A stretch of DNA of 64,000 nucleotides from the NCBI GenBank assembly GCA_029959295.1, contig JASCOH010000006.1:62001-126000 (forward strand), written 5' to 3'. The notes beneath the pieces are model-generated. The model worked only from the letters and a program-made list of their open reading frames with translations. It did not search any database and was not told the origin of the DNA. This document shows positions 16,613-24,518 of this stretch, piece by piece. The first letter of the stretch is position 1. Each line of letters opens with the position of its first letter. The position numbers and the translations under genes were made by a program. The DNA is from Flavobacteriaceae bacterium PS02334. GTDB lineage: Bacteria > Bacteroidota > Bacteroidia > Flavobacteriales > Flavobacteriaceae.

Positions 16613-18445
16613 TTACTTCAATTCTAAAACCAAAACCGATTTCCCATCCAAAGAAATTTCACTTGAAACATCAACTGATTTCCCTGAAAGAACATCTTTT
16701 CCAGATTTGGAATTTTTAATATTTTCTTGGAAACGGTTTGTCTTGACAGTTTTCGCTTCCGCGGAATTATTGATTACGACCATCACAGTTTCCTTGTCGT
16801 CATATCTAAAATAAACATAAACGTTTTCCTGCGGAATGTAATGCGTAGTTTTTCCGAAATGAACTACGTTTTTATTTTTTCTCCATTGGAATAATTTTGA
16901 AGTCACATCAAAGAATTTATTTTGCTCTTCAGTTCTTCCTGATTTTGTAAAAGCGTTGTTTTTATCGCCTGCCCAGCCTCCTGGAAAGTCCTGACGGATA
17001 TCTGCATCGCCTTTTCCTTTGTCGCCTGCCATTCCAATTTCTGAACCATAATACAACTGCGGAATTCCACGAACTGTCGCCAGCATAGCCATTGCCATCG
17101 TGTATTTTTTGATGTCGTTTTTATGGTTTTGGTTGAATCTTCCGGTGTCGTGATTTTCTACGAAAGTCAGAATATTGTTGATATTTGGATAAAGAAAATC
17201 ATTCGTGAAATTGTCGTAGAATTTAATCATTCCGTCGTTCCAGCTGTCTTTGTCTTCGTTGAAAGCATTGCCAAAAGCACTGTGCAATGTAAAATCCATT
17301 ACGCTTGGCAAATGTGAATTATAACTTTGGATTGCAGCAATTTTACTGTCTTTTTGCCAATAAGCCATTTGGGCTTGATCATTCATCCAAACTTCTCCAA
17401 CGATGTTAAAGTATGGATATTCGTCGGTAATCGCTTTCGTCCATTTTGCAATTCCAACTTTGTCATTATACGAATAAGTATCCACTCTGTAGCCGTCCAA
17501 ATCAGCGTATTCAATCCACCAAATTGCGTTTTGAGTCAGGTAATTCAACACCAAAGGATTCGACTGATTCAAATCTGGCATTGACGGAACAAACCAGCCA
17601 TCCACACAATTCTTCGTGTCGATTGCGGAAGCATTTGGGTCAAATTGTGTCGCCATTCTGTAATTCGATTGTGAAAAACCTGGAAATTGATGAACCCAGT
17701 CATATGTTGGCAAATCTTTGTACATCCAATGTTGTGCGCCCCAATGATTCGTCACGTAATCTTTGACTAGTTTCATTCCTCTTTTTTTCAATTCAGATGA
17801 AAGTTTCAAATACTCTTCATTCGTTCCATAGCGAGGGTCAATTTTATAGACATCAGATTGTCCATAACCGTGATATGAATACCCTTTATCGTTGTCTTCG
17901 CAAAGTGGCGTGCTCCAAAGGGCGGTAACACCTAATTCTTCTAAATAATCCAAGTTTTTAATAATTCCTTCAATATCACCACCGTGACGACCATCTGGTA
18001 GGCTTCTATTTGCTTTTTCCGTTGTAGCTGAATTGCTGTCGTTGTTTGGATTCCCATTTGCAAAACGGTCTGGCATAATCAGATACATCATATCGGATGC
18101 ATCGAAACTTTTGCGTTCTGCAGAATTGGCACGTCTTTGTTTTAGGGAATAATTTTTTGTAAAGGCTACTTTGTTTTTATTTTTAAAAGAGAAAACAAAA
18201 TCAGAAGCAGGAAGATTTTTAGTATCGATGGTGATGAAAATGTAGTTAGGATTTTCGGTTTTGACTACGTTTTTTATTACCACATTATTTGAAACCGAAG
18301 CTTCATATTGTGCGATATTCTTTCCGTAGAACATAATTTGAAGTTCTGGATTGTGCATTCCGGCATACCAGAAAGGCGGTTCTACTTTGTCGATTTGAGC
18401 GAAAGCAGAAATGGATAAAAGTAAGAGTAGGATTGTTTTTTTCAT
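16613..18445 (-). CDS. susA: SusA-like neopullulanase/cyclomaltodextrinase (GH13)
   Basis: A periplasmic GH13 enzyme that hydrolyses maltodextrins and pullulan-type oligosaccharides. A signal peptide (MKKTILLLLLSISAFAQ) is followed by an N-terminal beta-sandwich (~20-115, VEPPFWYAGMHNPELQIMFYG), the cyclomaltodextrinase N-domain. The catalytic barrel has MMYLIMPDRFANGNPNND, YVTNHWG, DGYRVDTYSYN (nucleophile Asp), IVGEVWMND (Glu) and VENHDTGRF (Asp). A small C-terminal beta domain ends KSVLVLELK. At 610 residues it matches SusA. Part of the minus operon behind the GH65 gene. Confidence 0.92.
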   Translation of the reverse strand: MKKTILLLLLSISAFAQIDKVEPPFWYAGMHNPELQIMFYGKNIAQYEASVSNNVVIKNVVKTENPNYIFITIDTKNLPASDFVFSFKNKNKVAFTKNYSLKQRRANSAERKSFDASDMMYLIMPDRFANGNPNNDSNSATTEKANRSLPDGRHGGDIEGIIKNLDYLEELGVTALWSTPLCEDNDKGYSYHGYGQSDVYKIDPRYGTNEEYLKLSSELKKRGMKLVKDYVTNHWGAQHWMYKDLPTYDWVHQFPGFSQSNYRMATQFDPNASAIDTKNCVDGWFVPSMPDLNQSNPLVLNYLTQNAIWWIEYADLDGYRVDTYSYNDKVGIAKWTKAITDEYPYFNIVGEVWMNDQAQMAYWQKDSKIAAIQSYNSHLPSVMDFTLHSAFGNAFNEDKDSWNDGMIKFYDNFTNDFLYPNINNILTFVENHDTGRFNQNHKNDIKKYTMAMAMLATVRGIPQLYYGSEIGMAGDKGKGDADIRQDFPGGWAGDKNNAFTKSGRTEEQNKFFDVTSKLFQWRKNKNVVHFGKTTHYIPQENVYVYFRYDDKETVMVVINNSAEAKTVKTNRFQENIKNSKSGKDVLSGKSVDVSSEISLDGKSVLVLELK

Positions 18446-18461
18446 TTATTTGTATTTTAAA

Positions 18462-18494
18462 AACCCTGTCAGAGTTCCGAACTCTGACAGGGTT
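18462..18494. repeat. 15-bp perfect hairpin repeat between GH65 and susA
   Basis: AACCCTGTCAGAGTT (18462-18476) is exactly inverted at 18480-18494 with a 3-base loop. This is a recurrent intergenic palindrome in Bacteroidota. No T-run follows, so it acts at most as an mRNA processing or stability hairpin. Confidence 0.8.
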
Positions 18495-18507
18495 GATTTG
18501 AAGAATA

Positions 18508-20811
18508 TTATACCGTAACCAAAGTATTCGGCTCCACCAAAATAGCTTTTCCATTTACAAAAACAGTCAGCTCTTTAGTGCCTTCCAAGTTAAATTTGGT
18601 TTCGTTTGCCTCTACAGAAACTTGTAGGATTTGATTTCTGAAATTAATTTTAAACGAATATCCTTTCCATTGTTCAGGAATTCTTGGCTCAAAATGCAAC
18701 GCATCATTTTTCACACGCATTCCGCCAAAACCTTCGACTATACTCATCCAAGTTCCTGCCATTGATGTGATATGACAACCTTCTTCAACTTCTTTATTGT
18801 AGTCATCTAAATCTAAACGAGAAGTTCTCAAATAGAAAGTGTAAGCCTGTTCCATTCTGCCCAAACCTGCCGCTTGAATCGAGTGGACACAAGGCGAAAG
18901 CGACGATTCGTGAACTGTAAACGGCTCATAAAAATCAAAATGTTTTTCCAATTGTTCTTTCGAGAAATGGTCTTCAAAGAAATAAAACCCTTGCAAAACG
19001 TCGGCTTGTTTAATATATGGTGAACGAAGGATTCTGTCCCAAGACCATTTTTGGTTGATTGGCCTTTGACTTTTGTCCAAGTCATTTACTTTTACCAATT
19101 CCTTGTCTAAGAAACCGTCTTGTTGCAAATAAACGTCATGTTCTTCTGAAAAAGGAAAGTACATTTTGTCGGCCACTTTTTTCCATTGTGCCAATTCTCC
19201 TTTATCTAAATTGACTTTAGACATAATTCTTGAATGATCCGAAGCATATTCTTTTTCTACTTTTTCAATTTGTTCCAAAGTGTAATCGATACACCATTTG
19301 GCCAAATAATTTGTGTAGAAATTGTTGTTTACGTTGTTTTCATATTCGTTCGGACCCGTAACTCCAAGGATTACGAATTGATCTTTTTTCGTAGAAAATG
19401 TAGCTCTTTGGTGCCAAAAACGTGCAATTCCAATTAAGACTTCCAATCCTTTTTCTGGAATGTAGCTGTAATCTCCGGTAAATCTGAAATAGTTGAAAAT
19501 CGCAAAAGCAATCGCACCATTTCTATGAATTTCCTCGAACGTAATTTCCCATTCGTTGTGACATTCTTCACCATTCATCGTCACCATGGGATACAAAGCT
19601 GCGCCATTTGTGAAACCTAGTTTTCCAGCGTTTTCAATGGCTTTGTCCAATTGATTGTAGCGATACGTCAGCAGATTTCTCGCCACTCGCTGGTCTTTTG
19701 TCGCCATATAAAACGGAATGCAATACGCTTCAGTGTCCCAATAAGTCGAACCGCCATATTTTTCTCCTGTGAAACCTTTCGGGCCAATATTTAATCGAGA
19801 ATCTTTACCCAAATACGTCTGGTTCAATTGAAAAATATTAAAACGGATTCCTTGTTGTGCTTTCACATCGCCATCTATTGTAATGTCTGACATTTCCCAG
19901 ATTTTTGACCAAGCCTGTTTTTGGTTTTCCAATAGATTTTCGTAACCTATTTTCAAACCTTCAGCAATTACGTTTTGAGCAGCAGTTTGAGTATTTTCGT
20001 GGTTTAAAGAAACTGTGTAACCTCCTAATTTTTGCAAGGAAACCGTTTCTTTATTTCCAACTTTTACTTCGTAAGAGAATTGAATTTTATCAGAAGTTTT
20101 TTGAATATCAAAAGGATTTAGTTTTACTGAATTTCCATTCAACAAAATCGCATTCTGCATAAACGTCGTTGCTGTAAAATGTGTTTTGAACGTTCTCGCC
20201 GTTACAAAAGCTTCGTTTTCAGAATGCTTCACGTCAAGTGGTTCCCAGAATTTTTCTTCCCAGTTGGCGTCTTCGTTGTGAACTCCGGCGTCAACATAAG
20301 GTTTGAAAACGATTTTTGCATCTCCGTTTAAAGGAGTGATTTCATAATTGATAACGCCTAATTCGTCATTATCTAAAGAGAGAAAACGGGTAATTTTAGC
20401 GGAAATTTCTACACCATTTTGCAAAATGGCTTCAAAAGAACGATAATAAATACCTTCTTTCATATTCAATTCACGCTTAAAATTGGAAACTGATTTGCAT
20501 TTGGCCAAATCGAAATTTTCTCCGTTGATTTCAATTTCAATTCCGATCCAATTTGGAGCATTCAGTACTTTTGCAAAATATTCAGGATAACCGTTTTTCC
20601 ACCAGCCTACTTTGGTCTTGTCAGGATAATAAATTCCGGCAATGTAACTCCCTTGGAAGGTTTCGCCTGAATAATTTTCTTCAAAATTGGCACGCTGACC
20701 CATCGCACCGTTTCCGATGCTGAATAAACTCTCGGATGATTTTACGCTGTCGGCATCAAATCCTTCTTCTATGATTGACCAATTATTTGGTATGATATAA
20801 TCTTGGTTCAT
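18508..20811 (-). CDS. GH65 glycoside phosphorylase, maltose phosphorylase type
   Basis: Probably phosphorolyses maltose to beta-glucose-1-phosphate and glucose in the cytoplasm (no signal peptide). The N-terminal beta-sandwich has NGAMGQRANFEENYSGETFQGSY and YPEYFAKVLNAPNW. The (alpha/alpha)6 barrel carries YWDTEAYCIPFY and the catalytic general acid in NGEECHNEWEITFEE (about residues 410-425). The C-terminal region has SIQAAGLGRMEQAYTFY and HITSMAGTW. At 767 residues it is full length for a GH65 phosphorylase. The adjacent beta-phosphoglucomutase gene supports phosphorolysis rather than hydrolysis. Trehalose or kojibiose specificity is possible, but the starch context favours maltose. Confidence 0.9.
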   Translation of the reverse strand: MNQDYIIPNNWSIIEEGFDADSVKSSESLFSIGNGAMGQRANFEENYSGETFQGSYIAGIYYPDKTKVGWWKNGYPEYFAKVLNAPNWIGIEIEINGENFDLAKCKSVSNFKRELNMKEGIYYRSFEAILQNGVEISAKITRFLSLDNDELGVINYEITPLNGDAKIVFKPYVDAGVHNEDANWEEKFWEPLDVKHSENEAFVTARTFKTHFTATTFMQNAILLNGNSVKLNPFDIQKTSDKIQFSYEVKVGNKETVSLQKLGGYTVSLNHENTQTAAQNVIAEGLKIGYENLLENQKQAWSKIWEMSDITIDGDVKAQQGIRFNIFQLNQTYLGKDSRLNIGPKGFTGEKYGGSTYWDTEAYCIPFYMATKDQRVARNLLTYRYNQLDKAIENAGKLGFTNGAALYPMVTMNGEECHNEWEITFEEIHRNGAIAFAIFNYFRFTGDYSYIPEKGLEVLIGIARFWHQRATFSTKKDQFVILGVTGPNEYENNVNNNFYTNYLAKWCIDYTLEQIEKVEKEYASDHSRIMSKVNLDKGELAQWKKVADKMYFPFSEEHDVYLQQDGFLDKELVKVNDLDKSQRPINQKWSWDRILRSPYIKQADVLQGFYFFEDHFSKEQLEKHFDFYEPFTVHESSLSPCVHSIQAAGLGRMEQAYTFYLRTSRLDLDDYNKEVEEGCHITSMAGTWMSIVEGFGGMRVKNDALHFEPRIPEQWKGYSFKINFRNQILQVSVEANETKFNLEGTKELTVFVNGKAILVEPNTLVTV

Positions 20812-20821
20812 TTCTTTGTAA

Positions 20822-20912
20822 TTAGATAATTAGGCAATTAGATAATCAGTCAATTAGCGAATCTGCGAATTTTTACCACAAATTGACTCATTCGCTAATT
20901 CGCTAATTGATT
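20822..20912. repeat. AATTAG-rich degenerate repeat and inverted repeat upstream of GH65
   Basis: AATTAG recurs with 4-5 base spacers through about 20820-20870. CAATTAGCGAAT is later inverted as ATTCGCTAATTG near 20900-20912, so the region can fold. It also contains a reverse copy of the GCAGATTCGC word seen at 5378 and 9755. Confidence 0.5.
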
Positions 20913-21556
20913 AACGATTCAATAAATTGTTCATCGATATGCGTGAAATCTGGGAAAATAAATTTCGCTTCGTGCAAGATTTTTGCTTCGCCGATTCCAA
21001 CACTTGTCATATTTGCAATATTTGCCGCTTGAACTCCGGCTACAGAATCTTCAAAAACAATTGCATTTTCTGGAGCAACATTTAAAAGTTGAGCTGCTCT
21101 TAAAAAAACTTCAGGATCTGGTTTTGCATTGGTGACATCGTTTCCGTCAACGATGGCATTGAAATAGCTTATGATTCCTGTTTTTTCTAAAATTGGGCGT
21201 GCATTTTTACTTGCAGAACCTAAGGCAATCAGCTGATTTTTTTCTTTCAAAAATTTTAAAACAGGAACAACGCCGCTTAAAATTTCACTTTCGTCCATAT
21301 CTACCAAATACGATAGGTAATCTTCATTTTTCTGGACAAGCCAAATGTTTTTATTCTCTTGGCTTGCTTCGATTTTTCCTAATTCAAGGATAAGATCCAG
21401 CGAGCGAACTCGGCTGACACCTTTTAATTCTTCGTTGTGTTCTGGGGTAAATTCGATTCCAAGCTGATTGGCAATTTTCTGCCAAGCTAAGTAGTGGTAC
21501 TTTGCGGTGTCAACGATGACTCCGTCAAGATCGAATATGAATGCTTTTTTATTCAT
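20903..21556 (-). CDS. pgmB: Beta-phosphoglucomutase (HAD family)
   Basis: Interconverts beta-glucose-1-phosphate and glucose-6-phosphate, the step after GH65 phosphorolysis. HAD motif I FDLDGVIVDT has the nucleophile Asp at residue 9 and the acid/base Asp at 11. The cap domain contains LKGVSRVRSLDLIL, typical of PgmB. Motif II is ALGSASKNA and motif III/IV runs KPDPEVFL then IVFEDSVAGVQAA. At 217 residues it is the usual size. It overlaps the end of the transporter gene by eight bases, so the two are coupled. The GH65 gene follows after a 91-bp gap with repeats. Confidence 0.93.
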   Translation of the reverse strand: MNKKAFIFDLDGVIVDTAKYHYLAWQKIANQLGIEFTPEHNEELKGVSRVRSLDLILELGKIEASQENKNIWLVQKNEDYLSYLVDMDESEILSGVVPVLKFLKEKNQLIALGSASKNARPILEKTGIISYFNAIVDGNDVTNAKPDPEVFLRAAQLLNVAPENAIVFEDSVAGVQAANIANMTSVGIGEAKILHEAKFIFPDFTHIDEQFIESLIN

Positions 21557-23066
21557 TAATTGTAATTTTTGTTCTTTCGTTTACACGTAAAGTAAGTAAG
21601 CCGGCAATTATCATTGAAAATCCACCGATAATTAAGGCATAAATTGGTTCGTCGTTAAAAAATTGTTTTACGATAAAACCAAGAATTGTTGCAGCGACAA
21701 TCTGAGGAATTACTACGAAGAAATTAAAAACTCCCATGTAATAACCCATTTTTGCTGCAGGAAGCGAACCCGAAAGCATGGCATAAGGCATTGATAAAAT
21801 ACTTGCCCACGCAATTCCGACACCAATCATTGGAAGTAATAAAACACTTTTATCTCCAATATAATAAATGGAAATCAAACCGATTCCACCTGAAACTAGA
21901 GCTAATAAATGCGTCATTCTGATTCCGACTTTTTTAGCAATTACCGGAAGCAAAAAGGCAACAGCTGCGGCAACTCCATTATAAACTGTAAATAATACCG
22001 AAACCCAGTCGGCTGCGTCATTATACAATTTTGATGTTGTGTCTGTTGTTCCAAAGACGTGTCCGGTTACGGCTTGCGTCGTGTAAATCCACATTGAGAA
22101 TAATGCAAACCAAGAGAAAAATTGCACTAAGGCTAATTTTTTCATCGTTGTTGGCATATTCAATAAATCGGTCATGATGATTGTGAAACCATTTTTGACT
22201 TTTTTAGTTCTTAAGCCAGAAGTTATCATAAACAATGTGCCAATGACAATCAATCCGATAAAGAGAATGTAAAGTTCTTTGGTCAGGCTTTCTTCGTAAA
22301 TATAAAAGGAAACTAGGGCTCCCAGAATTGTCATGAAAATACCCAAACCAAATTGTTTGTTGATGTTTTGCTTTGTCTCAAAATCTTCAATTTCTACTTT
22401 TCCTAAAGCTTCTTTTTCTTGCGCTTCAAAAGCGTGAAGTTCTTCTGGAGTATATTCTTTCGATTTAAAAACGGTCCATAAAACAGCGGCTAGAAAAACG
22501 ACTCCACCGATATAAAATGACCATTTTACAGAATCGGGAATAATGCCAGGAGCGGCAGTATTGCTTACGCCAAAAAGATTTGAAAATAAATAAGGAAGAA
22601 GCGAACCAACGACAGCACCAGTTCCGATAAAGAAACTTTGCATAGCAAAACCAAGCGTTCGCTGTTTTGTCGGCAGATTATCTCCCACGAAAGCCCTGAA
22701 AGGTTCCATTGAAACATTTATGGAAGCATCCATTATCCATAAAGTTCCAGCAGCAATCCAAAGCGTTGGCGAATTTGGCATTATGAACAATGCTATGGAA
22801 GAAAGAATGGCACCTACTAAAAAATAAGGTCTTCTTCGTCCTAATTTTGTCCACGTTCGGTCACTGAAATAACCAATAATTGGCTGGATAATTAGACCTG
22901 TTACAGGAGCAGCAATCCACAAAATGGGAATTTCGTCAACCTTGGCGCCTAATGTTTCAAATATTCGGGAAGTATTTGCATTCTGCAGAGCAAAACCAAA
23001 CTGTATTCCTAAGAAACCGAAACTCATGTTCCAAATTTCCCAGAAACTTAATTTACGCTTTTCCAT
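21549..23066 (-). CDS. MFS sugar transporter (SLC45/GPH-like, maltose uptake)
   Basis: An inner-membrane permease, probably proton-coupled, moving maltose or maltodextrins from periplasm to cytoplasm. It has about 12 hydrophobic segments over 505 residues. The loop 2-3 signature is present in PIIGYFSDRTWTKLGRRRPYFLVG, typical of the glycoside-pentoside-hexuronide and SLC45 sucrose/maltose carriers. A charged central loop (KSKEYTPEELHAFEAQEKEALGK) separates the halves. It is the first gene of the minus sugar operon, coupled to pgmB, with a GATAAGC/GCTTATC hairpin in its leader at 23088-23107. The substrate is inferred from the locus. Confidence 0.88.
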   Translation of the reverse strand: MEKRKLSFWEIWNMSFGFLGIQFGFALQNANTSRIFETLGAKVDEIPILWIAAPVTGLIIQPIIGYFSDRTWTKLGRRRPYFLVGAILSSIALFIMPNSPTLWIAAGTLWIMDASINVSMEPFRAFVGDNLPTKQRTLGFAMQSFFIGTGAVVGSLLPYLFSNLFGVSNTAAPGIIPDSVKWSFYIGGVVFLAAVLWTVFKSKEYTPEELHAFEAQEKEALGKVEIEDFETKQNINKQFGLGIFMTILGALVSFYIYEESLTKELYILFIGLIVIGTLFMITSGLRTKKVKNGFTIIMTDLLNMPTTMKKLALVQFFSWFALFSMWIYTTQAVTGHVFGTTDTTSKLYNDAADWVSVLFTVYNGVAAAVAFLLPVIAKKVGIRMTHLLALVSGGIGLISIYYIGDKSVLLLPMIGVGIAWASILSMPYAMLSGSLPAAKMGYYMGVFNFFVVIPQIVAATILGFIVKQFFNDEPIYALIIGGFSMIIAGLLTLRVNERTKITINE

Positions 23067-23087
23067 TATCGTAATGAATTGATTTAC

Positions 23088-23107
23088 GATAAGCGTTATT
23101 GCTTATC
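23088..23107 (-). promoter_or_regulatory. Leader hairpin of the MFS-pgmB-GH65 operon
   Basis: GATAAGC (23088-23094) and GCTTATC (23101-23107) form a perfect 7-base inverted repeat with a 6-base loop, 22 bases upstream of the transporter start. It could be an operator or leader stem. It does not resemble the AAACGTTT sites near susC. Confidence 0.35.
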
Positions 23108-23266
23108 AAGACTTAATTTTTGTTTCGAAGTAAAAATATAAGTACTGATAATTAAATGCAAATATATAAAGATTTTAGATTTTAGATTTCAGATTTCAGA
23201 ATTTAACAGTATTGAAAAAGCTAAAATAAATAATTAAGTTGTTGATTTTTAATTAATTATTGTTAA

Positions 23267-24292
23267 CTACAACGTTGGCGTAGATTCTCTGACAACCAAA
23301 TGTGTTTCGATAACTTCTGTTTTATAATGTTCTTCTTCTTCCTCTTCAGACTCTAATCTTTCGATGAGCATTTTTGCTGCTTTTCCGCCCATTTTTATTC
23401 CGTTTTGGGAAACAGTTGTAATGCTTGGAGAAGAATATTTTGAAATAATTCCATCCGTGAAGCCAATTACGGAAATATCTTCAGGGATTTTCTTTCCGAA
23501 TTTTTTTGCTGCTTTAATTGCTGTAACTGCAAAAAGTTCATTGACTGCAAAAACAGCATCGATGTTATTATTTGCAATCAATTCTTCAATCTGGAATTCA
23601 CAAATATCGATGTCCTCGATTTTTAAAATTAATTTCGGATCTACAATAATATCGTTGGTTTTTAAAGCTTTGATATAACCATCAGTCCTTAGTTTTCCTA
23701 CGCTTACATAATCTACAGTTGTGATCAGTGCAATCTTTTTAAAATTTTTATTGATTAAAGTTTGAACCGCTTCGTAAGCCGCTAAATTGTCATCAATAAT
23801 TACTTTGTCGCACAAAACATCGTTGGTCACCCGGTCAAACATTACGACAGGCATTCCTTGATTAATGACCTCAGTAATATGATGGAAATCTTTTTTTAGC
23901 TGTGTTTCTTTTGAAAGCGACATAATAAAGCCGTCGATTGTTCCGTTCGCCAGCATTTCCATATTGATTACTTCTTTGTCGAAAGATTCGTCAGATAACG
24001 TTACGATAACATTGTAGCCGTGTTCGTTTGCCACATGTTCGATGCCGCTGATAACGGTAGCGAAAAAATGATGTACTATTTCAGGAATAATTATGCCAAT
24101 TGTCTTGGTCTTTTTATTCTTTAAACTGAGGGCAATTAGGTTTGGTTTGTAGTTATATAACTTCGCAAAAGCTTGCACTTTTTGGCGTGTGTCTTCACTA
24201 ATTTCTGGACTGTCTCGCAAAGATTTGGAAACTGTTGATATTGAGACATCTAGCTCTTTTGCGATTTGTTTTAAAGTGACTTTTCTTCTCAT
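23267..24292 (-). CDS. LacI-family transcriptional regulator of the starch/maltose locus
   Basis: A DNA-binding regulator with an N-terminal HTH (VTLKQIAKELDVSISTVSKSLRDSPEIS, residues ~5-32) and the hinge helix. The periplasmic-binding-protein-like effector domain includes IGIIIPEIVHHFFATVISGIE and ends with SVIGFTDG and TTVSQNG. At 341 residues it is standard. It is transcribed away from susC, with a 226-bp intergenic region that holds two AAACGTTT palindromes; such CG-centred sites are classic LacI-family operators. The effector is probably maltose or an oligosaccharide, an inference from the neighbours. A Glu-rich patch (ESEEEEEEH) lies near the C-terminus. Confidence 0.93.
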   Translation of the reverse strand: MRRKVTLKQIAKELDVSISTVSKSLRDSPEISEDTRQKVQAFAKLYNYKPNLIALSLKNKKTKTIGIIIPEIVHHFFATVISGIEHVANEHGYNVIVTLSDESFDKEVINMEMLANGTIDGFIMSLSKETQLKKDFHHITEVINQGMPVVMFDRVTNDVLCDKVIIDDNLAAYEAVQTLINKNFKKIALITTVDYVSVGKLRTDGYIKALKTNDIIVDPKLILKIEDIDICEFQIEELIANNNIDAVFAVNELFAVTAIKAAKKFGKKIPEDISVIGFTDGIISKYSSPSITTVSQNGIKMGGKAAKMLIERLESEEEEEEHYKTEVIETHLVVRESTPTL

Positions 24293-24398
24293 CTTAAAAA
24301 ACGGAGATTATTAATTTGCCACTAAAGGTAAATTTAAATTTTATTAAATGCGATTTTTACTAGAAAAATCTGTTTTTTCTGTAAAGTTTTCAACACGC

Positions 24399-24433
24399 AA
24401 ACGTTTTCGGTAAGGTGTTTTACGAAAACGTTT
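24399..24433. promoter_or_regulatory. Pair of LacI-type operators (AAACGTTT) upstream of susC
   Basis: AAACGTTTTCG at 24399-24409 is inverted as CGAAAACGTTT at 24423-24433. Each contains the CG-centred palindrome AAACGTTT. Outer ACAC/GTGT words extend the symmetry. The second site directly abuts the susC -33 TTG, so bound regulator would control that promoter. The adjacent lacI-type gene is the obvious source of the ligand protein. Confidence 0.75.
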
Positions 24434-24462
24434 TTGTAGTGTGAAAATTTTACATAAGTTTA
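24434..24462 (+). promoter_or_regulatory. susC operon promoter (TTG-N18-TAAGTTTA)
   Basis: TTG at 24434-24436 and TAAGTTTA at 24455-24462 are 18 bases apart, close to the Bacteroidota consensus TTG-N17-23-TAnnTTTG (last base A instead of G). The predicted leader is about 50 bases. Confidence 0.6.
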
Positions 24463-24518
24463 ACATTCGAAGTGAAAATATAAGGAATTTTAACTCAATT
24501 CTAATCTAAACAAAATGT

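Noticed and set aside
23164-23203. AGATTTTAGATTT tandem repeat as a CRISPR remnant
   Set aside because: The 7-base unit has no spacers; it is simple low-complexity sequence.
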